Positions 34,602 through 43,926 of a DNA stretch of 64,000 bases are shown piece by piece. Position 1 is the first letter of the stretch; every line of letters begins with the position of its first letter. Under the pieces are notes generated by a model. It was given only the letters and a program-made list of their open reading frames with translations, searched no databases and was not told the DNA's origin. Location of the stretch: assembly GCA_019359515.1 (NCBI GenBank), contig JAHHHC010000001.1, forward strand, positions 310,001 to 374,000, written 5' to 3'. The translations under genes and the position numbers were made by a program. This DNA is from Desmonostoc vinosum HA7617-LM4 (GTDB lineage: Bacteria; Cyanobacteriota; Cyanobacteriia; Cyanobacteriales; Nostocaceae).

Positions 34602-35773
34602 TTGGATTCATCCAACAGCTACAACGGCGTACTTCCTTGGGATGGCTGCAACTGAGTCATGAGAAAGGTCGCTTGCTGGTTGCCTTGGCAGGCATTGCCT
34701 TTGCAGATGTGTTGATGTTTATGCAGTTGGGCTTTCAGAATGCGCTATATGACAGTAATACCCGTGCCAATCGGGCCATGTTAGCTGACATTGTGTTGCT
34801 CAGCCCCAAAGCCCTCAATCTGCAAAATCTGTCTACCTTTTCCCGGCGGCGACTGCTGCAATCTAGAGACGTTCCAGGGGTGCAAACAGCAACTGCACTT
34901 TACATCAACAACATCACCTGGAAAAATCCCCAAACTCGCCTCAACGCCACCGTACAGGTACTAGGATTTGCGCCTGATGAGCCAGCTTTTAACTTACCAG
35001 AAGTCAATCAACAACTCAGTAAACTCAAGTTGCCGGATACGGTTTTATTTGATCGCGGTGCCAGAGGTAAGTATGCAGAGGCAGTAGCTCAAGTGAATCA
35101 AGGAAAAATAGTAACGACGGAAGTCGAGCGCCGCACCTTAACGATTGCCGGACTATTTAGCTTGGGGGCTTCCTTTGGTGCAGATGCTAACTTGATGGTG
35201 AGCGATCAAACCTTTCTGCGCTTGTTTCCGCGACGAGAGGCTGCTAGCGTTAGTCTGGGGCTGATTCAGGTGAAACCGGGTTATGATCCCCAGCAAGTTG
35301 CTGCTGCTTTAGAATCTCATTTACCCGAAGATGTACGTGTACTGACTGCTCAGCAGTATGTGCAATTCGAGGAAAACTATTGGAAAACTGCCAGCCCGAT
35401 TGGATTTGTATTTGGGCTAGGAACTGCAATGGCGTTTGTGGTTGGCGTTGTGATTGTGTATCAAGTGCTATCGACTGACGTGAACACGCACCTCAAGGAG
35501 TACGCCACCTTCAAAGCAATGGGTTACGGTAATTCCTACTTATTGGGCGTTGTGTTTGAAGAAGCAATCATCCTCGCATTTTTCGGATTTATCCCAGGTA
35601 CGATTTTACCATTGGGACTTTATGCCCTAGCTGCGAAAGCCACTGCTCTCCCCATTTACATGACAGTTTCCAGAGCAATTATGGTTTTAATGCTGACGAT
35701 TGTGATGTGTGCGCTTTCGGGTGCGATCGCCACTCGCAAACTCCAGTCCGCCGATCCAGCAGATATGTTTTAG
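34598..35773 (+). CDS. ABC exporter permease, DevC family
   Basis: 391 residues. MacB/FtsX-type permease: one N-terminal transmembrane helix (about 28-48), a large periplasmic domain (50-255), then three C-terminal helices (about 262-290, 315-340, 355-378). GVVFEEAIILAFFGFIPG is typical of DevC. ATGA overlap with devB; devA starts 6 bp after its stop. Confidence 0.92.
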   Translation: MIGFIQQLQRRTSLGWLQLSHEKGRLLVALAGIAFADVLMFMQLGFQNALYDSNTRANRAMLADIVLLSPKALNLQNLSTFSRRRLLQSRDVPGVQTATALYINNITWKNPQTRLNATVQVLGFAPDEPAFNLPEVNQQLSKLKLPDTVLFDRGARGKYAEAVAQVNQGKIVTTEVERRTLTIAGLFSLGASFGADANLMVSDQTFLRLFPRREAASVSLGLIQVKPGYDPQQVAAALESHLPEDVRVLTAQQYVQFEENYWKTASPIGFVFGLGTAMAFVVGVVIVYQVLSTDVNTHLKEYATFKAMGYGNSYLLGVVFEEAIILAFFGFIPGTILPLGLYALAAKATALPIYMTVSRAIMVLMLTIVMCALSGAIATRKLQSADPADMF

Positions 35774-35779
35774 GAATGT

Positions 35780-36511
35780 ATGATGATGGCGATCGCTATT
35801 TCTGTACAAAATCTCGATCATTATTTTGGTCAAGGTCAGCTTCGCAAACAAGTATTGTTCGATGTCAATCTCGAAATTAATGCAGGTGAGATTGTGATTA
35901 TGACGGGGCCTTCGGGGTCTGGAAAAACGACATTGCTGACATTAGTTGGTGGGTTACGTTCTGCCCAGTCTGGCAGCTTGCAAGTTTTAGGACAAGAACT
36001 GTGCGGGGCCAGCGCTCAACAGCTAACGCGAGCGAGAAAACAGCATGGGTATATTTTTCAAGCACACAACTTGCACGGCAGTTTAACCGCATTACAAAAC
36101 GTAAAAATGGGCTTAGAGCTACATCAAGAACTATCTCTGTCAGAAATGAAAGCGCGATCAAAGGCGATGTTAGAACACGTTGGATTAGGTGAGCGCATCA
36201 ATTATTACCCCGATGATTTATCGGGTGGACAGAAACAGCGGGTAGCGATCGCGCGTGCGCTCGTCAGCCATCCCAAACTAGTCCTTGCTGACGAACCCAC
36301 AGCGGCTTTGGATAGTAAATCAGGTCGAGATGTGGTCAATTTGATGCAAAATCTGGCAAAAGAGCAAGGTTGCACAATTTTATTGGTGACGCACGACAAT
36401 CGGATTCTAGACGTTGCTGATCGCATCGTCCACATGGAAGATGGCATACTCAAGCGCAACTCCGCAGCTTCAGCGGGTCTAAGCTGTTCCACATATAACT
36501 TGCATAATTAG
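35780..36511 (+). CDS. ABC exporter ATPase, DevA family, C-terminus supplied by a repeat
   Basis: 243 residues. Walker A GPSGSGKTT, Q-loop FQAHNL, signature LSGGQKQR, Walker B LVLADEPTA, H-loop VTHDN: a complete MacB-type ATPase. The last ten residues (LSCSTYNLHN) and the stop codon come from the 103-bp family B repeat at 36480-36582, so the original end was replaced or extended; the catalytic part is intact. Starts at the first of three ATGs, AGGAA upstream. Confidence 0.92.
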   Translation: MMMAIAISVQNLDHYFGQGQLRKQVLFDVNLEINAGEIVIMTGPSGSGKTTLLTLVGGLRSAQSGSLQVLGQELCGASAQQLTRARKQHGYIFQAHNLHGSLTALQNVKMGLELHQELSLSEMKARSKAMLEHVGLGERINYYPDDLSGGQKQRVAIARALVSHPKLVLADEPTAALDSKSGRDVVNLMQNLAKEQGCTILLVTHDNRILDVADRIVHMEDGILKRNSAASAGLSCSTYNLHN

Positions 36512-36582
36512 GGCGGGCAAGATGCCCACCCCACAAGAGTTTTATTTAATTTGATTATGTAATTTAGATGTTTTTTAGCTTA
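36480..36582. repeat. 103-bp repeat, family B, copy 2
   Basis: Inverse of 20381-20483 with no mismatch seen. Ends AGCTTA/TAAGCT. Inserted at the 3' end of the DevA-type gene, where it encodes the last ten codons and the TAG stop. Confidence 0.85.
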
Positions 36583-36679
36583 GTAGGGGCAGGTTGATAA
36601 ACCCGGCCCCCTGCCCAAAGAGCTTAGACCAATGGCAAAAAAGGTGAGATAATTTAATAAAAATTAATAACCTCCGCCG

Positions 36680-37369
36680 ATGCTAAGACTGATTACTGAC
36701 TTCGACGGCCCAATTATTGATGTTTGCGATCGCTACTACCGTGTTTATCAATTTTGTCTAGAGAACACTCGATACTCAGATCAGCCAATCAAACAGCTCT
36801 CCAAAGCAGAATTTTGGCAGATGAAGCGATCGCGCATTCCCGAAAAACAAATTGCTTTGAATTCTGGTTTGAATGAAGCGCAAGCACAAGAATTTTCTCA
36901 GTTGCGTAAGCAAGTAGTACACACAGAACCTTACTTTGAGTATGATAGGCTTGCGCCTGGTGCTGTCGATGCACTATTGAAGGTTCAACAAGCTGGGATT
37001 GATTTGGTAGTCATGACCATGCGCCGAGTTTGGGAACTAGATTATGCTTTTAAAAAATATGACTTAGAGAGATTTTTTCCAAAAAATCGTTGTTATTGCT
37101 TGAGTGACGATTATATAAAAACCCGTGACATCGAAGACAAGCCCTTATTAATGGCACGAGCCATAGAAGAACTGCCACTTGCCGCTGATACATGGATGGT
37201 AGGGGATACAGAAGCTGACATTGCCGCCGCCAAAAAACACGATATTAAAGTCATGGCTGTAGAATGCGGTATCCGCGATCGCACCCAACTAGAACTTTAC
37301 CACCCCGACCTGGTTGTCAAAGATTTGAGCTTCGCTGTCGATTTAATCCTTGAGCCTCAACGTCAATGA
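36680..37369 (+). CDS. HAD-superfamily hydrolase
   Basis: 229 residues. Motif I is ITDFDGPIID (Asp nucleophile in DFDG, residues 7-10), motif II VVMTMRR, a Lys in DKPLLM (motif III) and motif IV VGDTEADIAAA. Cap of the phosphoglycolate-phosphatase type. Substrate unknown. ATG 36680; no Shine-Dalgarno is seen and the gene stands alone. Confidence 0.88.
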   Translation: MLRLITDFDGPIIDVCDRYYRVYQFCLENTRYSDQPIKQLSKAEFWQMKRSRIPEKQIALNSGLNEAQAQEFSQLRKQVVHTEPYFEYDRLAPGAVDALLKVQQAGIDLVVMTMRRVWELDYAFKKYDLERFFPKNRCYCLSDDYIKTRDIEDKPLLMARAIEELPLAADTWMVGDTEADIAAAKKHDIKVMAVECGIRDRTQLELYHPDLVVKDLSFAVDLILEPQRQ

Positions 37370-37504
37370 GTCATTTTCCGTGTTTTCCAAAGGAGGTGGA
37401 CTTCGCTTGTGTAGTAGCGAATTATATTCGCCCAAAACTTTTAAAACATCCTCTTAAGGTGAATCAAATTGACCCACCCTACATAATTCCCCATTCCCCA
37501 CTCT

Positions 37505-39034
37505 TCATTGCTGCTGAATTTGTTTGATTAGTTGTAGCAGTTGTTGATAATCTTCTGTTTTGCCTTGTTCGAGATTGAGGTCGGCTGCTTTTTGCAAATC
37601 TGCGATCGCGCCTTGTCTATCTCCCAGTTGAAAGCGGGTGATTCCTCGAACTGTGTAGGCTGGGGCAAAATTAGGATTTAGCTTGAGAGATTGGTTGAAA
37701 TCATTAATTGCTCCTTGCTTGTCTCCCAAATCAGAACGGACTATGCCCCGACCGGCGTAGGCTGGGGCAAGTTTAGGATTAATCTTGAGTGCTTGGTTAT
37801 AGTCTTTGAGTGCCCCTTGCTTGTCTTTTAATTGATAGCGAGCCAGACCTCTACCTGCATAGGCTTCAGCAAATTTGGGATTAATTTTTAGGGCTTGGTT
37901 GAAATCTGTAATTGCACCTTGATTATCGTCTAGACTATTCCGGGCGATGCCGCGATTATTATAAGCTAATACATAGTTGGGGTTAAACCGCAAGGCTTGG
38001 CTGTAATCTCCTAGTGCCCCTTTCTTATCTCCCACAGCAGAACGGACAAGACCTCTGTTATTGTAAGCATCGGCATCATTGGGATTAATTTTTAGAGATT
38101 GGTTGAAATCTGCGATCGCTCCTGAGTGATCTCCTAAAAGATAGCGAGCCAGACCCCGGTTATTGTAAGCTTTGAGATAGTTAGGATTGAGTTTGATAGC
38201 TTGGGTATAGTCAGCGATCGCCCCTCTAAAATCGCCTTGATCGTACTTATTACCAGCTTGAATATAGAAGTCATCAGCTTTTGGTGCTGTAGCTTTTGGT
38301 ATGTTGGGAGGAGTGATACCGATATCTACCCCGGCTTTGGTTGCCAATCTTAAAAAAGTGTTGATAGGAATTCCCAAGTTAAAGCCCGTTTTGACGACGA
38401 TGTTGGGATTTTGCTTAGAAACTTTAAAATTTTCTGTTGTGTCACCTCTGCCGTGAATTCCGATGAGTTCACCTTGAGCATTTAACACCGGGCCGCCACT
38501 CATTCCTGGTAACGTATCATTGTTATAAACCAGGGCATAACCATCGCGCAAAGCCTTTGTAGCATTAGCGGTAACTCGCCCATCAGTGAAATTGTAAATT
38601 ACCTCGGAAATTGCCGCCGTTGCTTGGGGGAAACCTGCAACATAGACGGTTGCACCTTCTTTCGATGCATCAGAGTTGCCCATTTGAGCAACTGGGTAAT
38701 TTTTGTCACTAGTAAATTGGGCGATCGCCAAATCTACATCTGGCATTTTTTGGACAGTGCTGTAATTGAGTTGATAGCGCTGACTATCCGGGGTGACAAT
38801 TTCGTATTTCGCTTGGGCTTCGACGACATGCCGAGCTGTGAGAACAGTATAAGTATTACCTGCTTTTTTAATAATTACTCCAGTTCCAGAGCTATCTTGA
38901 TGAGCAATTTGTACTGTAATAGCTTTGGCAATTTTACCCACTTCAGTTGAGGAGAGTGCCACAGCTGTTTGCGGCTGTACAAGGGTAACTGTGACTCCAA
39001 TTAGCGCTGGTGCGAGTAAATCATTAAATTTCAT
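37505..39034 (-). CDS. Secreted trypsin-like protease with seven TPRs
   Basis: 509 residues. Signal peptide to about residue 27 (...TAVALSS). Trypsin-like domain with His (VLTARHVVE, about 69), Asp (DVDLAIAQF, about 105) and Ser (LPGMSGGPVL, about 179). After KADDFYIQAGNKYDQGDFRG begin seven 34-residue TPRs to the end. A paralogue with 13 TPRs is at 50706-52844. Such protease-TPR fusions are common in Nostocales; targets are unknown. ATG 39034. Confidence 0.88.
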   Translation of the reverse strand: MKFNDLLAPALIGVTVTLVQPQTAVALSSTEVGKIAKAITVQIAHQDSSGTGVIIKKAGNTYTVLTARHVVEAQAKYEIVTPDSQRYQLNYSTVQKMPDVDLAIAQFTSDKNYPVAQMGNSDASKEGATVYVAGFPQATAAISEVIYNFTDGRVTANATKALRDGYALVYNNDTLPGMSGGPVLNAQGELIGIHGRGDTTENFKVSKQNPNIVVKTGFNLGIPINTFLRLATKAGVDIGITPPNIPKATAPKADDFYIQAGNKYDQGDFRGAIADYTQAIKLNPNYLKAYNNRGLARYLLGDHSGAIADFNQSLKINPNDADAYNNRGLVRSAVGDKKGALGDYSQALRFNPNYVLAYNNRGIARNSLDDNQGAITDFNQALKINPKFAEAYAGRGLARYQLKDKQGALKDYNQALKINPKLAPAYAGRGIVRSDLGDKQGAINDFNQSLKLNPNFAPAYTVRGITRFQLGDRQGAIADLQKAADLNLEQGKTEDYQQLLQLIKQIQQQ

Positions 39035-39218
39035 ATTGTGTCAAAAGAAGTGACGCATAGACGCTAAGCGGCTTGCCTTTGGCATCGCTAGCAGAAGATT
39101 TTGTTGATCAGTAATTAGACGGACTCTTGATTAACTGTATTGGTTCCACTTTTTAATTTATAAGTGTTAATACTCATGATTGATGGATGGGCTAAGCGAC
39201 TAACAAGATATAATACAC

Positions 39219-39300
39219 AAAAGCAGCGGGAGGTTGTTATAAGTTGACATTTACCAGACGTGCAGCGTAAAGCCCCCGTGTTTCTAACCGGGGGATATAA
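39219..39300 (+). mobile_element. Possible IS200/IS605 (TnpB) right-end remnant
   Basis: CAGCGTAAAGCCCCCGTG then CTAACCGGGGGATATAAGCG forms a CCCCCG/CGGGGG hairpin of the sort found at the right end / guide-RNA scaffold of cyanobacterial IS605 elements. A preceding GAGGTTGTTATAAGTTGACA (39230-39249) recurs inverted at 59507-59526. No transposase gene remains. I am unsure; the claim rests on resemblance. Confidence 0.35.
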
Positions 39301-39313
39301 GCGAACAGGATTG

Positions 39314-39778
39314 ATGAATAAACCATTAGATCCAACACTGTCAACCCAAATTGCTGAAAGCATAAACAGCAAAGCTGCTACCCCGTTTGATAATGCTTAC
39401 AGAGCTGCATTAGCGACGAAGGGAGCAACATATGTTCAAGGGTTTTTGGTTTTTGATCAAAAGCCGTACAGACCTGTTGAACACGCTTGGATTGAGTTAG
39501 GCGAGTGCATAGTTGATCCAACATTACCACATTTGCGTACAAATCCTCAAAATTTATGGTATTTTGTAGCACAGCAGCTAACCGTAAAAAAACTGAAAGC
39601 AATCATCGAAGAATCGCAAGAAGATTATCCAGAAGATGATCCGCTACCTATTTATGGTGAGCCGCCCTATGAGTATTACGGTGATGTGATGTTAGGTGGT
39701 CAAGATTACTTAGATGCTTATCAAGCCGCAGAGACTAAGTGTAAAGAAATTAACGAACTCAACGCTGAGCGTAATTGA
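39314..39778 (+). CDS. Conserved hypothetical protein
   Basis: 154 residues from ATG 39314 (AGGA just upstream); the frame is open further up through the hairpin remnant. Sequence features: YRAALATKGATYVQGFLVFD, PVEHAWIELGECIVDPTL, ending with an acidic Pro-rich tract and YYGDVMLGGQDYLDAYQAA. The EHAWIE...VDPT pattern resembles small transglutaminase-/NlpC-like phage or plasmid proteins but no Cys-His pair is convincing. Function unknown. Confidence 0.6.
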   Translation: MNKPLDPTLSTQIAESINSKAATPFDNAYRAALATKGATYVQGFLVFDQKPYRPVEHAWIELGECIVDPTLPHLRTNPQNLWYFVAQQLTVKKLKAIIEESQEDYPEDDPLPIYGEPPYEYYGDVMLGGQDYLDAYQAAETKCKEINELNAERN

Positions 39779-39781
39779 TAG

Positions 39782-40162
39782 TTATTTGAGAGGTGAAGCT
39801 AAACGCTGTTTGAAATCGCGGATAGCAGTGCTGGTGTTACGCTTGTAGGCAATTTGCACACAACGAGCGATTGCACTTAATAAATCAAAGTTGGGAAAAT
39901 AGCAGCTGTGGGTTTGTAGTTGATAATCCGCTGCTTGTAATTGATAAATCAATAACTGTTGATTTTTGAATAACCAAACTTCAGGAACACGATAGGGAAG
40001 ATAATCTCGTACATCAGAATAACTGGTAACATCAATTTCAATCACTAAATCTAGTGGTGGGTCTTTTTGCCAGTCGATGCGTTTCTTTCCAGATACTGCT
40101 TGCCAGTTATCGATATAAAAGCAATAATCTGGTTCAATGCCGCTTTCATCGGGTAAGCTCAT
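39782..40162 (-). pseudogene. Uma2-family gene lacking its N-terminal half
   Basis: 126 residues from the ATG at 40162: GIEPDYCFYI and DPPLDLVIEIDVTS give the Asp and Glu of the nuclease-like core, then YLPYRVPEVWLFKNQQLLIY, a typical Uma2 end. About 80 N-terminal residues are missing. The same frame continues upstream as EYDAFTPLT, which is Uma2-like, to a stop at 40202, within the end of the next gene. So the gene was truncated by the junction near 40200. Confidence 0.65.
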
Positions 40163-40193
40163 GGTAAGGGGTGTAAATGCGTCATATTCTCGC

Positions 40194-40763
40194 TCATTTA
40201 CCTAAATTTCGCTTCATTTGCTCTAATTCTTCTTGAGTTTCCCAGCGGCGGAATTTCTCTTCTAAGTCGTCAAAACTATTACTGCTAGCTTGATTCCACC
40301 AACCATTAGTTTCTAAGCGCTGTTGGGTTTGAGCTTTGGCGCGTGCTGTTTGCGCTTCGGTAGCTTTGGCTTGTACTTCTTGTCGCCGTTGCTGAATTTT
40401 TTGCAGTAGTTCCTGAGATTGGCCGATGCGTTCTTTGAGTCCTTGCATGTGTCCCCAGCGCTGATTGCCTTCGCGTAATAAGGCGGCTTCTCTCTCTTGT
40501 GCTGCCGTTACCAAATCTTGTCTACCAGCGTCTTTGGCTTTTTGGACGCGGATATGCCAACGCTGAATTTCTTGAGCTGTGGATAAGATATCCTCTTGCG
40601 ATCGCTTCTGTTGCAATTGTAAATCTGCTATTAACTTTAATGTATCTTCCTCTTGCTCGCGTAGCTGCTCTAACAGCGCGTCTAACTCTAAATGTGGATT
40701 ACTACGCAAGAATTCTTCTAAACGGTTTTCTAGAAACCGACTCAAATCATCAAATAAGCCCAC
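40194..40763 (-). CDS. Coiled-coil protein, TIGR04376 family
   Basis: 189 residues. Starts MGLFDDLSRFLENRLEEFL, then a continuous helical coiled coil (35-150) rich in Gln/Glu and a C-terminal FDDLEEKFRRWETQEELEQM. This is a cyanobacteria-specific family with a PspA/Vipp1-like look; function not established. Probably soluble. ATG 40763. Confidence 0.8.
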   Translation of the reverse strand: MGLFDDLSRFLENRLEEFLRSNPHLELDALLEQLREQEEDTLKLIADLQLQQKRSQEDILSTAQEIQRWHIRVQKAKDAGRQDLVTAAQEREAALLREGNQRWGHMQGLKERIGQSQELLQKIQQRRQEVQAKATEAQTARAKAQTQQRLETNGWWNQASSNSFDDLEEKFRRWETQEELEQMKRNLGK

Positions 40764-40884
40764 TGCTAGAACTCCAAAAGTCGGTGTGTGACTATTTTAT
40801 TGTAGTAATTATCATCCAAGGCGAACAATAATTCAATCTTGGGAGTAGGGAAGAGAGATTTTCATGCTTTTGTGGCGTGATTGA

Positions 40885-41727
40885 TTACAACGGTGTAATC
40901 CAATATGTAATACCCCTAACTACTTTGTTTTTAAAACCAAATTTAGGTAAATTATCCTCAGATAAACCTACATAAGTCCAATGGGGAATATCATTTTCTA
41001 CAGTTTGAAACCAACTATTTTGATTTAGGGCTTGTCTTTGCTTTCGGCTGGATAGGCGTAAATCAATCGCTAGTCCCCACAGATGTTGAGAAGTCCCAGG
41101 AGGGGCAACTGTACCCAGAATTTTTGTTTCTTTACCTTGTTGTACTTTTGTCAAAGTTTGATTGTTGGCGTATTTGTGCCAAAATCGTAAATTTGTAGTA
41201 AAGTCGCGAGTGCAATCACTAGTACCATAACCAGATTTTAGCGGGATATTTTGCTGGGAGCGTGCTTTATTTAAGGCTTCTGCCGCTGGTTTTTGTAAAT
41301 AACAGTTATTAGTTCCATCAACGTGACTCATTGTTAAATTAGCTTGAAATTCTTGAGTTTCTTGTTCATTATTTAAGATAACTGTTTGTGGTAATTTAAC
41401 TTCTGGGTCTGTGTTGACGAATACTGCACCATATACCCGCAGCAAAGTATATTCAAAAGTTTTATGCTGAGGAATTGGGGATAAATTATTGGCGATCGCA
41501 GATAAAAAACGCTCTTGATTACTTAAAGACTGATCAGGAATAAATGATAATTTTTTGATATCTTTAGATGTATCTATGCAACGTAATAAACTATTATTCA
41601 AACACTCATTTAATGGTTGGGCGGTTGTACTTAATTGGTGATGGCTAACTTCATTGCTAGCAACTATTGTAAAAATAATAAAAAATATAATAGTAATAAA
41701 TTTTATTTTGCTTAAAACTTTTTTCAT
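40885..41727 (-). CDS. M15-type (VanY-like) peptidase, membrane-anchored
   Basis: 280 residues. N-terminal hydrophobic segment (IKFITIIFFIIFTIVAS, about 8-24) as signal or anchor. C-terminal half has SQHLWGLAIDLRL (HxxGxAxD, two zinc ligands, about 213-220) and HWTYVG (third His, about 250), the M15 D,D-carboxypeptidase pattern; it would trim peptidoglycan stem peptides. Lies 3 bp after the TOPRIM gene stop in the same direction, so it may be the tail of that operon. AT-rich like its neighbours. Confidence 0.75.
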   Translation of the reverse strand: MKKVLSKIKFITIIFFIIFTIVASNEVSHHQLSTTAQPLNECLNNSLLRCIDTSKDIKKLSFIPDQSLSNQERFLSAIANNLSPIPQHKTFEYTLLRVYGAVFVNTDPEVKLPQTVILNNEQETQEFQANLTMSHVDGTNNCYLQKPAAEALNKARSQQNIPLKSGYGTSDCTRDFTTNLRFWHKYANNQTLTKVQQGKETKILGTVAPPGTSQHLWGLAIDLRLSSRKQRQALNQNSWFQTVENDIPHWTYVGLSEDNLPKFGFKNKVVRGITYWITPL

Positions 41728-41730
41728 AAA

Positions 41731-42420
41731 TTAACTTGATAATTTAGATTTAATTTGATGGCAAAATTGTATAAAAATTTGAAAACTAGGTAGGTGATTG
41801 TTTTCATCTTCTATCCTTCTTAATAATTGCTGTAGGTAATGTAACTTTAATACGTCACCAGGATTTTTTTTAGAATAATTAGTATTCTTTGCCCTCAATA
41901 ATTCTTTTAAGTATGCTTCATGAAATTGGGCATGAGTATTAAATTTATCATACTTACCCTTTAGTTCTGGGCAATTAATCAATAGATCATAATAACGGGT
42001 ATAATTTAACAAAGGATTACTTTGTGGTTGCCTTGAATAAATTTTTCTGTTTCCTAATAACCAAGTTTCAAGGCAACGATTTTGGACAATAATAACAAGC
42101 TGTGTGCCTTCCATCTGAATGTTTTCAGCGGTTAAAAAATCATAAATTTCTTGCTGAATACAGCTAACTGTATTCTCTTCTGCATCTAAACAGACTACAA
42201 AGTAGTTATACCTTCCATTTGCACAAATATCTGCAACAGCATTAGGAAGATGATCGTAAATAATCGAGGGATAACCTTCTGCACTGAATAGATAATAGTT
42301 ATTTTGAATAACTTCATCATAGTTATTAACTCGTTGTAATTCTGGTAGTAGATGGTTTAACCAAGCTGGATAAACTTTTCTTTCAGTTCTTTTTCCTTCT
42401 ACAAGAAAGTATAAATTCAT
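41731..42420 (-). CDS. TOPRIM-like nuclease, partner of AAA ATPase
   Basis: 229 residues. Starts NLYFLVEGKRTERKVYPAWL (TOPRIM Glu in VEGK), then YNYFVVCLDAEEN (Asp-x-Glu), IIVQNRCLETWLLG (conserved CxExW), matching DUF4276/OLD-type TOPRIM proteins. Start overlaps the ATPase stop by 4 bp. Pairs of an ABC-type ATPase and a TOPRIM nuclease occur in antiphage systems such as PARIS and AbiL; the subtype here is not identified. Confidence 0.75.
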   Translation of the reverse strand: MNLYFLVEGKRTERKVYPAWLNHLLPELQRVNNYDEVIQNNYYLFSAEGYPSIIYDHLPNAVADICANGRYNYFVVCLDAEENTVSCIQQEIYDFLTAENIQMEGTQLVIIVQNRCLETWLLGNRKIYSRQPQSNPLLNYTRYYDLLINCPELKGKYDKFNTHAQFHEAYLKELLRAKNTNYSKKNPGDVLKLHYLQQLLRRIEDENNHLPSFQIFIQFCHQIKSKLSS

Positions 42421-43571
42421 CCAACTGCAATACCTTCTTTGTAAGCGTCGAGATTAATCAGTTGTATAAATGCTTGATGTTTAGATTTACCTAAATTAAA
42501 ATCTGTAGCATCTCTTGCTGTAACTACACCTCCTTTACGAGATATAATTTTCCAATGTTCCATTTCGACTTTATTAATTATGTATGGATGATGGCTAGTA
42601 ATTATAAATTGTAGCTCTCTATTATCAAATAATAAATCGCTTAAAACATCAATACAATTAACTCCTAAACTATTTTCAAATTCATCAATTAGAATTACAG
42701 TTCCTTCAGATGATAAATAAAGTTCACTAATATGTATGAGTGTTCTCATCATTCCTGACGATATGCGTTCTTGAGTAATCCAATTACTTACACCTTTTTC
42801 TTTAATTTTAATAATAGGATAATCTAACATTATTTCAGGTAAATTCTCATCATCATCTGGCTCAATTTTGATGTCTTCTACATACTCGAAAATATTTATA
42901 AAATGTTCTTTTATTTTTTGATAAATATCTTGATTATGATTATAAACTAGCGCTAATTTTGAAAGTATTGGCAAGTTAGTTTCTTGAATTTTATCCAAAG
43001 AGGAATACTTGTCATTCACAGTTTTATTCTGAAAAACTGAATTAAGTAAATTATCAAATGAAATAGATATATCTTTTGAATTATCGCTATAAGTTACCTT
43101 GTTAAAACTATTTTTGACTGGAGCAATATCTTCCTCTTCACTCAATATTTCTACCGCACTTTGAAAAGGTGATAGTTTTGGCAATTTATTACCATTAAAT
43201 TTGATATCATTTTCATGCCTTTCTATAATTAGTTTTTCATTTATATACAAATACTCTTGATTAATCTTAGATTTTTCATTTTCAAACTCTTTATTTCCTT
43301 TATCTTCTACATAAACAATTTTATTTTTTCTTTTTGTTTCAAATTCACCACTCCATTTATACTCATAATTATTTGCTGTAAAAATTACATTCCATTCCAC
43401 ACCATTTAATGATGCGCCTCTAGCTATTTTTTTCAAATTTATAATAGATTTAAGTATCTGAGTTTTACCAACACCAGACACACCAACTAAAAGATTGAAT
43501 TCGGAAAACTTGATTGGTTCAAAGCGCCACTCTAGTTCATGGTCATAATATGTTACCTGATTGATTTTCAT
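42417..43571 (-). CDS. ABC/SMC-like AAA ATPase of a candidate defence pair
   Basis: 384 residues. Walker A GVSGVGKT (about 31-38), an ABC-type signature region RISSGMMRTLIHISEL, Walker B VILIDEFENSLG (about 308-319) and an H-loop FIITSHHPYI. This is the AAA_15/AAA_21 type used by OLD-, PARIS- and Septu-like systems. Middle is very Lys/Asn/Glu-rich and the gene is visibly more AT-rich than its neighbours, suggesting transfer. ATPase first, nuclease second, coupled by ATGA. Confidence 0.85.
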   Translation of the reverse strand: MKINQVTYYDHELEWRFEPIKFSEFNLLVGVSGVGKTQILKSIINLKKIARGASLNGVEWNVIFTANNYEYKWSGEFETKRKNKIVYVEDKGNKEFENEKSKINQEYLYINEKLIIERHENDIKFNGNKLPKLSPFQSAVEILSEEEDIAPVKNSFNKVTYSDNSKDISISFDNLLNSVFQNKTVNDKYSSLDKIQETNLPILSKLALVYNHNQDIYQKIKEHFINIFEYVEDIKIEPDDDENLPEIMLDYPIIKIKEKGVSNWITQERISSGMMRTLIHISELYLSSEGTVILIDEFENSLGVNCIDVLSDLLFDNRELQFIITSHHPYIINKVEMEHWKIISRKGGVVTARDATDFNLGKSKHQAFIQLINLDAYKEGIAVG

Positions 43572-43926
43572 TTCTACCTATTGCGATAGCATTACTTTCA
43601 TTAATTACATATTATATTAGCTAGTAGGTTGGGTTTCACTTCATTTAACCCAACTTACGTTGAATGCATAAATTTAGATGTTTTATACCACTACAGTAAT
43701 TTTGTTTTTACTTGATAAATAACCTCTGAAGTCAAAAACATAAATGCATAACAACTTAGTGAATGTAATAACTCTTCCGTTATAAATCTACATCCATGAA
43801 ACCACTGGAACAGTTAAAATTAAAAAGAACCATCAACTTACTTTACTTTTGTCGTAAAAGTTCAAAGCCCTGCCCCTGGCTGGCAACTTATTTACCACTG
43901 TTCCCTGTTCCCTTTCATCTCTAAGT
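43572..43926. other. Gene-free 355-bp stretch
   Basis: Contains GTTGGGTTTCACTTCATTTAACCCAAC, an imperfect inverted repeat at about 43627-43655, and AT-rich DNA that should hold the mnmG promoter. I see no gene, RNA or clear operator. Confidence 0.4.
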
